DNA from: Lasioglossum baleicum
Taxonomy: Eukaryota; Arthropoda; Insecta; Hymenoptera; Halictidae
Assembly: GCF_051020765.1 (NCBI RefSeq)
Contig: NC_134941.1
Coordinates: 11,780,001 to 11,844,000 of the forward strand
Direction: 5' to 3'
Length of the DNA: 64,000 nucleotides
Positions 1 through 11,091 of this stretch are shown here, in pieces (positions within the stretch are counted from its first letter, which is position 1; the number at the start of each line of letters is the position of its first letter). The notes beneath the pieces are model-generated. The model was not told the origin of the DNA. It did no database searches and saw nothing but the letters and a program-made list of their open reading frames with translations. A program made the position numbers and the translations under genes.

Positions 1-110
1 ACAAATCGTAATACAATATTGTACAATATTTTATTTACGCGATGTGTTGCTGAATATAAAATAATGCGGATGTTTCATATTATTTTCAGTGGTAGTAGCC
101 TCAATATATA

Positions 111-754
111 CAGTGACTCCCACTAAATAACTTTTTTAATGTTGGAATATACGATTTGGAATTTTTTGAGAAGTTAGAACAATTGGTTTGCTACACGTGA
201 CAAAAATTTTTGAAAACAACTGCAAGTTGTTGGAATTGCAGAGCATTGCAGAGTAAATACTGAAAGTTGTATTTTCCAACTTTTTTATGTGTGGGGCTTA
301 CATGGAAAATTTAGGAAGCACGTTTCGCAGATCTGTATAAATTAAACATATTCTGAAAATTTCATCAAAATCGATCGACGTTCTAATGAGCTACAATCGT
401 CTAAAAATGATATAAAATGCAGTTTTTCACGATTTTCGGCCTCCAACTGCAGTAATTCTAAGGTTTCTTACATCTTTCAATGCCTATCGTTTTTTCCCCG
501 CATCAACCGATTTCTATGAAACTTTCACAGTGCATATAATTTACACAGATCTACAAAAATAAAAAAGTTGTAAAATGCAACTTTTAGTATTTTCTTTACA
601 ATTGTGACCAAATGCAATTTTTGAAAAAATTTCTTTTCACATTCTATAGTAAACTAATTGCTCTAGCTTCCCAAAAAAAGTTCAAATCGCATAGTCCAAT
701 ATTAAAAAAGTTATGGTGTTTTTAAGAGTGTCCGAATATTAGTGGGAGTCACTG
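111..754. mobile_element. Non-autonomous Tc1/mariner-type element
   Basis: The ends are inverted repeats. The left end reads CAGTGACTCCCACTAA and the right end is its exact complement over those 16 bases. Further inside, the motif ATAACTTTTTTAAT recurs inverted near both ends. A TA dinucleotide flanks each side (109-110 and 755-756), as expected for Tc1/mariner insertion. The 644-bp interior is AT-rich and has no transposase frame, so this is an internally deleted or MITE-type copy. The family name is inferred from the CAGT start and TA duplication, not from a protein. Confidence 0.8.
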
Positions 755-1466
755 TATGTAGATCTGGAATATATGCCGATATAAGTAAAAATCGTACAAA
801 ATTCTATAGAGTTTAACATTCCAGAATTTCGGAAAATTTTCAGATGCCATAAAAAAATTTAGAAGCATACAAAAAATTGATACTTAAGGCATGTTCAAAC
901 TAAGTAAGGTAATCAGTCTTATAAAATAAGTCTAAATTTCCTACGTTTTTATAAAACATTTTAAGATATTTTATTTCATAATTCTTACAAAATACAACAT
1001 TACAATGTCGATATAAAAACTATGCGATACACGATTGTATTTAATACGGTAACTTAGTATTTCTTTGTGTACTTATAATATTTTTAAAATGATTGGAACA
1101 TTAGACATACATAGCTGAAATCAAATAAAAATCAAACGATGTCTTTATATGCTCAAATCCGAAATAATAATTGAGCATATATTTTGCATTTGGTATAACT
1201 TTGCCGTTTGACTTACGTAAGATTACGTAGGCAACTTGATATGCATATATTCCACTTTTCGAGAAAAGAAAAAAACTTAAAGATACCTGTCATATAAAAA
1301 TAAAACATATATACTTCTATATTTATTTTATGCATATCGATAACTTCTCGTAAAATTATTATATTTTATCTATTCAAAAACAGATCAATTTCTTAATACT
1401 GTCCCTCAGTTGTACTGATCAGTCAGTCGTACAACGAAAGAGAAAACTATGACGTTGGTAGGAAAA
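755..1466. other. AT-rich 3' flank of the Piwi gene
   Basis: No coding potential is visible. The stretch is AT-rich and probably holds the 3' UTR and polyadenylation region of the minus-strand Piwi gene. No further repeat was recognised. Confidence 0.5.
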
Positions 1467-4400
1467 CTATAAATAATACAGAAGATCCTGCATTTGAGTA
1501 CTCGGAGGACGACGTATGAACTGTGACACCAAAAATGCCAGTTTGTGAGCGTACTGACAAGGCGCAGGTACCTTGACCGTACCGCTCCAATTATAATACA
1601 TATGTGTTAACTTATATGTGATCCTTTGAAGCTGGTCTGCTCTCCAGCCTGTCGTGTCCGCGATAACGTTGTACGCGCAAGGAGACACTGTACCTTGTCG
1701 TACGCTTTGAGATATAATAAAGAAATCGTATCTCATTGGGTTCGTCACAACGTCATCAACTACTGTACCCGGAGGAGGATTATTCCCATTATAGAAGAAT
1801 CGGGTATTTATACGTTTCGTGACAATGATAAACGCCATTTTTACCGGAGCCTCGCCATAAATACCTTTCAATTTCGCTTTTATCTGTTCGACTTCGTGGT
1901 CGAACACGTGAGAAACCTGACCCTCTCCCACACCGTCGCGATATATTACAATATGCGACGGCAAACACTTGTTCAAATTCCTGTAACAATGCAGAGCTTT
2001 GGCCAAGCTAACAGAGAACTCATTCGACAGTTCTTCGCCGGAGGTATGCGCGCTTACAGCGCTGAAGTATCTCGTCAAACTTGTATCTAACGACGCGACC
2101 ATAGCACCGTAGTCGCGACTCTTATCAGTCGGATCGTGACACACGTCGAAACCGACAACCATTAATTTAATCGGTGGCAATTCGACGCTCCATGGTGAAC
2201 CGCCCAATTTACACGCCAACTGAATAGCCACCTTCGTAGCGATCGACCTGGCATTTTTGTTAAGATTCTTTGCCAGGAAAACTTGCGACGGGACTGGCCT
2301 GTCGATTATACATTTCTTCTTGATCGCGCTGTATCGATCCGCTCTGTTATTCGAAACTACACAATAGACCAGCTCTGGATTAGAGCTGCTCATTATCCTT
2401 TCCAAGACGTCCGAATAAGTGTTCGATCTATCGTCGTTGATGTCCCAGATTCTAGGGGGAGCAAATCTACAGCCCATCCCTTGGGCAACTTCTTGTAAGA
2501 TGCTTATAAATCTCTGCACAGAAAATCGGTTAATAAGTTTCCGTTGCGGATTAACAATGTAGCTGCTTCGTAAAAATCTCACAACGTCTTACCTCGACAT
2601 CGCGTCTCATGCGGTTAACGCAGATTACAACCCAATTATTTAATTGGACCGGATTGAACATGCTCTTGCTGTGCAGCTCACGGGTCCAATCTGCAAATTG
2701 TCCGGAAGAAACTTTCCTGCTACCACCGGCGAGCACTATCGCTTCCTGTGGTAATATACGCGATGGTATTTGCACAAGTTGTTGATCGAGTTTTAAATTC
2801 CAGTCATTAAGCTCTTGCACTATCGCGTTTTCAGACCGAAGTCTTCGATTGAACACCATCAATTTGTCTATACGAGATTTCGGAGCTACACGAGTATGCT
2901 CCGACAACGCTCGCATTAATTGGAAATTCTCTCTCATCGAGTCGGTCAGACCTGCAACCAAGTATTATTTCGTTATGGAATACAACAGTAATCCTGAGCC
3001 AGAAGTTCCGAGTAGAACACAGACCTGTTGCACGGCATAATTCAGGAACTAAATACACTAGTTCGGTTTGACCTGCACGCCGCTCTCTTGGTTTCACTCT
3101 CGAAACCAACATCGGCTGCGAATCGTTATGTATTTTGATTTGATATTTATTTTTATAATAATCTCTGTACGATATACTTTCCCCGTTTCGTAATTGGAAC
3201 GTTGAACTGGGGTTAGTATCGAAATCTATATCGGTTACACGATACGTGTTATTGTTGTAATCCGTAAGAACAACTAGACCTATTACTCGTTCTTGGAACA
3301 GTTTCTAAAAATTAAAGCGATCTTATATTAGCACAAGACCATAGACATTATTTACGATTGACGTTTACCTTATACTCTCTACTATTCTCCTGGTAACATT
3401 CATTTAGAATATCTAGAAGCGTTTGTTGACGCATCACTTTATGGGTTATCTCAGCACACATAAGTATATGATCCTCGTGTTGCCTTATGGAGGTCGTGTA
3501 ACCTGGCCAGAGTTCCAATCGATAATCACGGATTTCTACCTATATCGTGATTACATGTACATCGATTATAAAATTGTTTCATATATCGACGAATGAATAT
3601 TAGAGTTACGTTCAGATTTTGCTTGCCTTGCTACGGGCGTCGAAGTAATCGCGTCCAACTAGTTGGAGGTTCAAAAGACCCAAACATTTCCGCATGATTA
3701 TGTTGAAGAATTGGATATAGTGTTGATCTCCTTTGACCATGTCTCCGACAAGACGTATAGTAATTTGGATTTTTGTCTCGTCCGATTTTCGCTCAGACCA
3801 TAGTTCCATGGTCTGTAATTAGAAAGTATTCGTAATTTTGGTGTTAAAAGACTATATAATGAGCTTCTTAGTGTAAACTCTTACGTCGGGCAATCGTCGG
3901 CTTGTATAAAGCACAGTTCCATCGAAAACGTATGCTCCGACAGTTTCTTTATGCAGTCTAAGAAGACCTTTACGCACGATTGTGCGATCTTCTTCTGGTG
4001 CAAAGTCAACTCTATACTGATAGAGACACCAGTCAGTTGTGGCCAGCAATTTAAAGTAATTCGCTTGCAGGTTTACAGCCTGGCCAGTCGTTCCTACAAG
4101 TAGCAATATTTTTCGTAATTAATTTGTAACATTTGTTGAATACAAAGGCAACATCCACTCAAACGGATATATGCTAACCTTTTTTCGTCACTAAACTTGG
4201 CGGCCTTGTGTGAATTTCAGCTGTTATCACTCTGCCTCCACGCAGTGCTCCTCTTCCCAGCGATGCTGCATCGCCACTTCCGCCTGCTCTTTCAACTGCA
4301 AACGCAGCAATATAAAATTATTGTTCTTACAAATTATTCGACCGATTTTTCAGCTTACCTTCCATTTTCTCAGGTCCAGTTTCCGATACATAGCCAGCCC

Positions 4401-5786
4401 CTCTATCGCCTCTAGGACCCATACGCTCTATTGCACGTCCAGTACTCTGCTGTATTAAAAAATAAATAATCGTCAAATTTCGTTGTAGACAGCAATATTC
4501 TGCGAGTACAGCAAATCCTCGACTTAAGGGGATTCTTAGAAGCGAATCAAAATAACAATTCCAATTTTTTTTAAAAAAAAAGTGTACAGCGTAGGCATTC
4601 AGCTATTTATGAGTGATAAATTTTTCCACGAACATAGCTGATTTATTTTAATTTTAGCATTGGCGCTCAGGGCACTATTCGACTTACGCGAAAAGCGCTG
4701 CAACTAATAACCGCGTAAAACGAGGACTTACTATATTACAAAAAATGAATTGTCAAGTAAATTTTCAACTTTATTTATAATTACCAGAAAACGCTAAAAA
4801 AACATAACTGGAGATTCAAAAAGTACTACCAAAACAATAATTCAAATACTAACCTTCACTCCTTTTAGTGCAGGATATACTTTACTCTAAGTAAAAAAAA
4901 CATGAAAAAAAGGAAGAACATGAATTAATGACACAGCACCCAACTTATCACCTAGTAATTATTTTCAAGAAGCAGAGTGGATAAAAAAACCAACCCATAC
5001 TCCATCTTCATAAAGACAAGCAGAACAACAAAGTTAATTTATTTAGAATCATTATAACACCTTATTTATCATTTTTTTAAAGAAAAGCATGCATGCTGTA
5101 TGGATTTATGAGAGTAGTAGAATGTATCGTTTGTCCACGAAAAAGAAGGTGCACTATCTATTGTATTATATTTATTGTAAAGCAAAGTAAGGGTACCAGG
5201 TAGAAATCTTATACTCGTCTTCTTTTTGTGGTCGAACGATGCATGAAAAGTAAAAAGTAACAAGAACTAAAAACAAGCAATATTTAGAAATTTAGAGGAG
5301 TAGAGACATCATTGACGCACCAGAAAATAATAAAAAGAAAGAATAATAAATAAAATTTAGAAATTTAGAGAAGTAGAGACATCATTGACGTACCAGAAAA
5401 TAATAAAAAGAAAGAATAATAGATAAAATTTAGAAATTTAGAGAAGTAGAGACATCATTGACGCACCAGAGAATAATAAAATTATATTTCAGATAACAAG
5501 CAGAGTGAATTTGTAAATAGTCTCCTGTGAATAGTCTTCTTTAAGGTACCTGAGTTGGTTGCGTTCTCGAGTAGGGTGTTTGCGCTGGAGGTTGTGTACT
5601 AGGTCCTGGTCTCCGACCCCAAGCACTTGTTGAGGGCTGTTGGGAACCACCGGGTGGGGCATCCTGTCGACCAGCAGATCCCTGCTGGTAAGGACCAGGT
5701 GTCTGATGTTGCGAACTGCCTTCCTGAGTTTGCCTACGGTCACCACGAGCACGCCCCATTGGCTTACCTCGACCACGGTCAGACAT
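1467..5786 (-). CDS. aub: PIWI-clade Argonaute (Aubergine/Piwi-like), 9 coding exons
   Basis: The coding exons run 5786-5550, 4449-4359, 4295-4179, 4093-3885, 3812-3627, 3539-3369, 3304-3025, 2951-2593 and 2513-1467, giving 898 codons with every junction in phase. The N-terminus is rich in RG/GR (SDRGRGKPMGRARG, then GRGALRGGR near residue 125), the arginine-methylation sites read by Tudor proteins. A PAZ domain follows in the middle, including ELWPGYTTSIRQ. The PIWI domain fills the last 450 residues. The RNase-H-like catalytic residues look intact: D in VGFDVCHD, E in SGEE, D in YRDGVGEGQ and H in CQYAHKLAF. The C-terminus DLLYYL is typical. The family binds piRNAs, slices transposon transcripts in germline nuage and feeds ping-pong amplification. 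An acceptor at about 5798 shows that an untranslated exon lies upstream. The intron after 3627 uses a GC donor. Whether this is the Aub or the nuclear Piwi type is not settled here; bees usually carry one such gene plus Ago3. Confidence 0.95.
5285..5482. repeat. Tandem repeat, about 2.7 copies of a 73-bp unit
   Basis: The motif TAGAAATTTAGAGRAGTAGA begins at 5285, 5358 and 5431, an exact 73-bp period. Copies differ at only a few positions, for example gacgCacc versus gacgTacc. The array lies in intron 1 of the Piwi gene, just before the acceptor side of the first coding exon's neighbour. High identity suggests recent expansion. Confidence 0.85.
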
Positions 5787-7887
5787 GGCTTATTGGATCC
5801 CCCTAAAATGATAAAAAATTCTTTGCTTTTACTTTATCTTTAACACTGGTTTCCCAATATTTTTAATTTATGATTATTGAGATTGCAAAGATACATCCAC
5901 GAGATATTATTCGACAAATTTAGATTGGATAGATACATTCTCGTTATTTTTATAAAGTAATGTAAAATAATAATTTCTAGTGCCCCGTAGACCTTCTTCA
6001 CTCTTTTACTTTATCTTTAACACCGGGTTTTCTAATATTTTTAATTTACGATTATTAAGATTGTAAAGATGCACGCACGAGAAATTATTCAACAAATTTA
6101 TTGCTTTGTGGGAATGTATGTATTAAAATAAGTGACTAAATATTTGGATAGATACATTCTTGTTATTTTTACGAAGTATGATGTAAAACTTTGTTTGTAT
6201 ACGTACACTACCAACCGCACGTGCGTGTTTACGATGAAAAACAAGAACACACTATCGCCGGTTCCAAGGTTATACAGAGACAAATGAAAGTATAAACACG
6301 TGTTTGTTGGTCACGACTGTACGAAATATTGTTGCATCAACAAATAATTTCTTATTGATAAATCAAGACTTAATAAACGTGTTACTAAAAGAAATAGAAA
6401 AACACGTGCTAAATGAAAATGTAACAAAGTAGGCCACGTTATGCAATACCTTTGTTGCAGAGTACTATGTTTGTATCAAATTTGTAGAGAAGATTGTATG
6501 AATAAAAAATTGTTTATGTTTTCTTTCATAATTAAATCATAAGTGTAAGGTAAGCACCTGCGCGTGCATCAATAAGAAAAATGTGTTTATATCCTGGAGA
6601 CGAAAGAAAAATAGTCGAACAAACGATTTGTGTAAAGAATCAGGTACTAAATAAACACGTAATGCAATGATTTTGTCTGTAAAATAATTTAAGAAAGCAA
6701 TCTTTTTGTAAAGCAATTTTCGTATAGATAATAACAAGATGTAAAAATAATAATGTAATGTAGAATTTTGAAAAGTTCTTACAATGTCGGTCACGCTGTA
6801 GAATGAAAAAAGTCAACGGTACAATTCCTTTGGACTCCTCCACGATAAAACGACGGTTATAAAGTGGCGAGGACCAATTCTCTTGTGCTTTGCCTGCTAC
6901 TGATCAGATGCTGATGCTTTGAAGATGGAAATCAACTGGTGTGCGTCGTTGGAAACACGAACCATAAAGCATGAATTTTCACAGTGCCGTATTCATATAT
7001 TCTCAAATTACAATCTTTTTCACTGTTAAAATAGACAGTGATACGCGCACAACTGAAAGAATCTGAATAAAGGTGAAAAGAAGAACGAAATACAGAAATT
7101 TCATGAAAAATACGGTTGAAATTAGAAAATTTTATAATATTCCACTGTGTAAATAGGTACGGGGGTGGGTGCGAAGTGTTACTGCGTATGCGCAGTAAAA
7201 ACACCGGTTGCATTATGGGTAATTTCTTGCAATGTTGACTTCGAACGGGGGTGGCTCTATGGCGCACAAGACGATGGCGCACAGCTCTTTGGCGCAGCTA
7301 GAAAGTTGGCGCGTATTTCGAATGCACAAATCATGACGATCGTGCAGAAAAGTCTGAAATTTATTAAGAACATAATTTTATACAATAATCAAATATCTTG
7401 AACGTACTAAATTATTTATCGAACTTTCGTGTAACGATATCATACGAGAAATCTCTGTCAGAATTGTGTAATAAATAAATATTAAAAAATCGAACAGAGG
7501 TGGCATCTTCTGGTGGAACCGGGAAATTGAAAAGTTCTTATTTTTCTGATTTCATAAAACATGGAAGAACTTGTTCCTAAATCTTCGTATTCATTATAAA
7601 TACAAAAATTTTAGTACGAACATGTGCTGTTCGATATGTCGGCCATCGATAAATCTAATGTTTGAATGCTCGTAAAAAATTGTAATATTTTACCCAGAAA
7701 ATGATTGAATTAGTAGAAATAAATTCAAAGCCCTCGTATCGATAACTGCGTATCAAAATATCGTAGACGTTGTTTCTACACAAAACAATTTTTTCTGCAC
7801 GAAAAAAAGACAAAAGATGATCGAAGAAAGAGAAGATAAAGACAGAGATAACACGTGGATCGGGATCTAAGGACCTAACCTCTGAAA
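5787..7887. promoter_or_regulatory. Divergent intergenic region between Piwi gene and HEATR3
   Basis: This holds the 5' UTR and promoter of the minus-strand Piwi gene and the promoter of the plus-strand HEATR3 gene. Apart from the duplication at 5815-6200 the sequence is AT-rich with stop codons in all frames. A short GC-richer block at about 7150-7320 is a possible Piwi promoter or first exon. No TATA box or defined start site could be assigned. Confidence 0.4.
5815..6200. repeat. Imperfect tandem duplication, unit about 180 bp
   Basis: Two diverged copies share the blocks ACTTTATCTTTAACAC, AATATTTTTAATTTA, GATTATT-AGATTG-AAAGAT and GGATAGATACATTCT. The first lies around 5825-5960 and the second around 6004-6190. 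They sit upstream of the Piwi start codon, probably in a 5' UTR intron. The second copy has an extra 30-40 bp inside. Confidence 0.7.
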
Positions 7888-10230
7888 ATGGGAAAACAAA
7901 GAAGAGAGAGAAGAAAACCTCACAAGAAAAATCCTACAGGACTTTCGTCCGTTAAAGATTTTCAGGAGGAGGAAGCCGCGAATGTTATTGATGAAGATCG
8001 GGAAACTGCTCTTCAAAGAGTATACGACGAAGTAAGCTTTGCATTTCAAAATATCACATTTTCTAACCCTAATTCATTTTTGTTCCTTATTGTTTTAATT
8101 TCTATTCCTTGCTTTAAATATTGAACAGCGAAATGATTATATTGTAACTGTTATAGATACAATCTGTTAATGTTGAAGAGAAACTATCAGGATTACAGAC
8201 ATTGGAATCAATGTCCTGTGATTCAGGATTAGCCATACAAATGGCACAGGATGGAATTGCTAAAATGGTAGGACCGCTGCTCGTTGATAGCAATGTACTT
8301 GTAAGAGCAGGGAGTGCTAGTGCTTTAAGGTACATTGCGGATAACGGAAAAGCTGATGCACATAAAAGCTTGCTGAAAGACGACATCATGACCCCGCTTT
8401 GTAGTTTACTGAAACAAGTAAAAGCCTCTTCTACACGAAAATTGAAATTGTATTGTTGCTACAATTAATTACGATTGATTTCTACTTGCAGCATTACGTG
8501 GACTGGCAGCCGACATTAAATCAGAGTGATAAAAGCAGAAGAAACGATGAGAAAGAAGCATTTATTCAAGCTGTTACATTATTATGGACACTATGTGAAA
8601 ATAACGAACTTGCGGTAAAGTATTCCAACGAGGAGGATCTTGTGTCCATTTTAACAAAATTCTTCGATACTGCTATTTATGGTATGGATATTGCTACAGT
8701 CACTATGCAGTGTTTACTGTCTTTGTCAGAAGACAATTCTGCTGCTATTCAAAAGCTGCAAGATTGCGAAGATACGCTTCTACAACTGTTATGCTTGGAA
8801 TCGAGCAATGCAAATTCCTCTGAAGTAATTTGCCTTAAAATTGCTGTAACGGGACTGTTAATTAACATGTCCAACTACATGGGTAGTAGTTCTATGAGTA
8901 TAGTTTTGAAAGCAATAGCTGTCCTTTCTGAAACGCTTTCTATTAATTGTGAACAACTGTTGTCCAAGTTAACATCGATTTTACCTCATGAAAAGAACGC
9001 TTTCTCGAGCAGCCATAAAAAGACTGTACAGGAATGTAGGAAGTTGTTTGGCGCACAACAGCAAGCATTAGAAATTTTAGCTAATTTATGTTCGGATGAT
9101 CTAGAAAATGAAAATGATTCTGATCTGGAAAATTCGGACTGCGAAATCGAGGGCGTAGATGATGTCTGTATGGATGATAAATTATGTAAAATGAATGTAT
9201 CCCTGCCTCTAGAAATAATCGAGGCATTCAACAGTTGCGATATTGTTAAGAAAGTTCGGGAGAAAACCGTAGCAGTGGATAAAGACACGGTCGAAATATT
9301 GGAACAGAATGTTGAGGGAAAAGCTGTATTATACCAAATGCATACTTTGAGATGTCGAGCGTACCTGTGTTTAAATAATTTAGTATCGATCCTAGAGATC
9401 GATGCACTCGGCGGTTTGGAAGATATGTACAGGTGAAATATTATTTTAGTATTTATCTAGGAGTACAATCTGGGTGAAAACGATCGATTGATCCAGGATA
9501 TTTCTGCATCTCTTTTTAGAATGTGGCTTAACATTGGAACAGTTGTATTCAAAGATGCAAATCCAAGTGACACCGAGCTGTTGGAATCTGCTACCGCAGC
9601 TATGAGGTCGATTCTTCAAAGATTGTCCAAAGTGAAAGCAAACTTCTTCAACCAGTTAACTTTAGACGATTTGCAGCCAATGTTAAATGGGGAACGTCAA
9701 TGCACAAACGCTAATGTTCGAACAAATCTGATACGAATATTGGGAAACTTTGCGTTGATTTTGGTCAGCAAAGAGACGACTCCCGAATCTCGCGTATTAG
9801 TCAAAGTAAGATTCGTACTGAAATTCATACTAAAATGTGACCATGAACTTTTCTTCAAAAACATGTTATTCCAGCAAGTAACAGACTTTTTGTTGAACAT
9901 TTGCACAACGGAATCCAAGGCTTGGGTGATGGCAGAATCTTTGGATGCTATAATGGATATATACGCGGAAGATGAAACTGACCAATTGGCAAACGAAATT
10001 GACATAGTAGGAAAGTTGCACGCTCTAGTACCGGCCTTTAAAAATAAGGTATAGTATTTTAAAAATGTGTATTCAAAGAAATCATCGATACCATATATTT
10101 GATACTACTTTGCAAACAGATGCGACAACAGAAGAAGACTCTAGGGGACAACGTAGCAATAGTGTCTACAGTAAATGCGAACATCACGAGATTTATCAGA
10201 TACAAGGAAAAAAGGTTGAAAAATATTTGA
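7888..10230 (+). CDS. HEATR3: HEAT repeat-containing protein 3 (symportin Syo1 homologue), 6 exons
   Basis: The exons are 7888-8031, 8157-8417, 8492-9432, 9520-9805, 9875-10048 and 10120-10230, giving 638 codons; the human protein is about 680. The N-terminus is basic (MGKQRRERRKPHKKNPTG), which fits nuclear import. Armadillo/HEAT helices follow, including the conserved KDDIMTPLCSLLKQ near residue 130. An acidic insert (DDLENENDSDLENSDCE) lies near residue 345. The C-terminus ends with ITRFIRYKEKRLKNI, matching the human end. The family is a co-import chaperone that carries ribosomal proteins uL18 and uL5 with 5S rRNA into the nucleus. The acceptor at 9519 was preferred over one at 9462 because only it keeps the phase after the exon ending at 9432. 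Candidate poly(A) signals AATAAA lie at 10381 and just after 10400. Confidence 0.93.
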
Positions 10231-11091
10231 AGAAATATGCACCATTAATTGGAACTTACTTCGCTTCGTGTTTTAATTACTATCTATATTCTGTCGAGAA
10301 ATGTACTAGCGTACATTGTTAGACTGTAATGATATTTACATTTTAATTGCTATTAAAGTATATAGTAGTAATATTTTGAGAATAAATTTTGTAAATATTA
10401 CAAATAAACGTAATTTGGGATTAATAGCTTTTTCTTCTCTCTTCGTTCGCAGGAAACTCTCGAATATGCACCCAGCTACTGACAGAGCACAAACATAATC
10501 GAATTTTCCGGCTTTATTCTATAACAATAAATAACGAAAAACTAAGTAAATGGGAGGACGTGCACAATCATATAATAATCTATGCCCGAAGTCGACGAAA
10601 ACGATCGTTTCATCGTTGTATTAAGGCTCCAAGTACATAATACGCATACATATTACACTCGTTAACCCTTTGAAGTATCGCACTGCATGCCTCACGGTGT
10701 TTTAATTTTTATTGAAAATCATTCACCCTTGCAAAGAAGAGAGTATCTCAAGACCGGAGAGAACGCGAGTCGAGGAGGATGCTTCAACGGGTTAATCGGG
10801 GATCTGTAAGCTTAAATAAAGGCACATGTACACAGTGGTCTAGACTCTAGACAGTCTTTAAACAGTATTTCGACTAAGATCAACGGAGACGTCGCCTTTC
10901 CATTCAATTTTCAAAGCCGAAACAATTGCACAATGTTCTGTATACACTATACAGTCTGTCGTGAGAATCTTCGTTTAGGAATATTGGTTTAGCTGGAGCA
11001 ATCTCGTTCCAGCAAGCTTAGGATATTTAAGATTTGCCAGATGCATGAAGACTTTCGTGACGAACTGTATTTATCATGATCGGTGACGGTT
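10231..11091. other. Convergent 3' flanks of HEATR3 and the KRAP-motif gene
   Basis: There is no gene here. It contains the HEATR3 3' UTR, a small TTAA-flanked inverted-repeat element (10666-10791) and the probable 3' UTR of the minus-strand gene ending at 11092. Confidence 0.5.
10666..10791. mobile_element. TTAA-flanked piggyBac-like MITE, 126 bp
   Basis: The left end CCCTTTGAAGTATC and the complement of the right end, CCCGTTGAAGCATC, are imperfect inverted repeats. Perfect TTAA tetranucleotides lie immediately outside (10662-10665 and 10792-10795). TTAA duplication with CCC ends is the piggyBac pattern. There is no coding capacity. Confidence 0.7.

Noticed and set aside
5285..5482. Possible CRISPR-like array
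   Set aside because: Whole 73-bp units repeat without variable spacers, and the DNA is eukaryotic.
9462..9519. Alternative acceptor at 9462 for HEATR3 exon 4
   Set aside because: It would break the frame after the exon ending AG at 9432; the acceptor at 9519, with a pyrimidine tract, keeps the phase.
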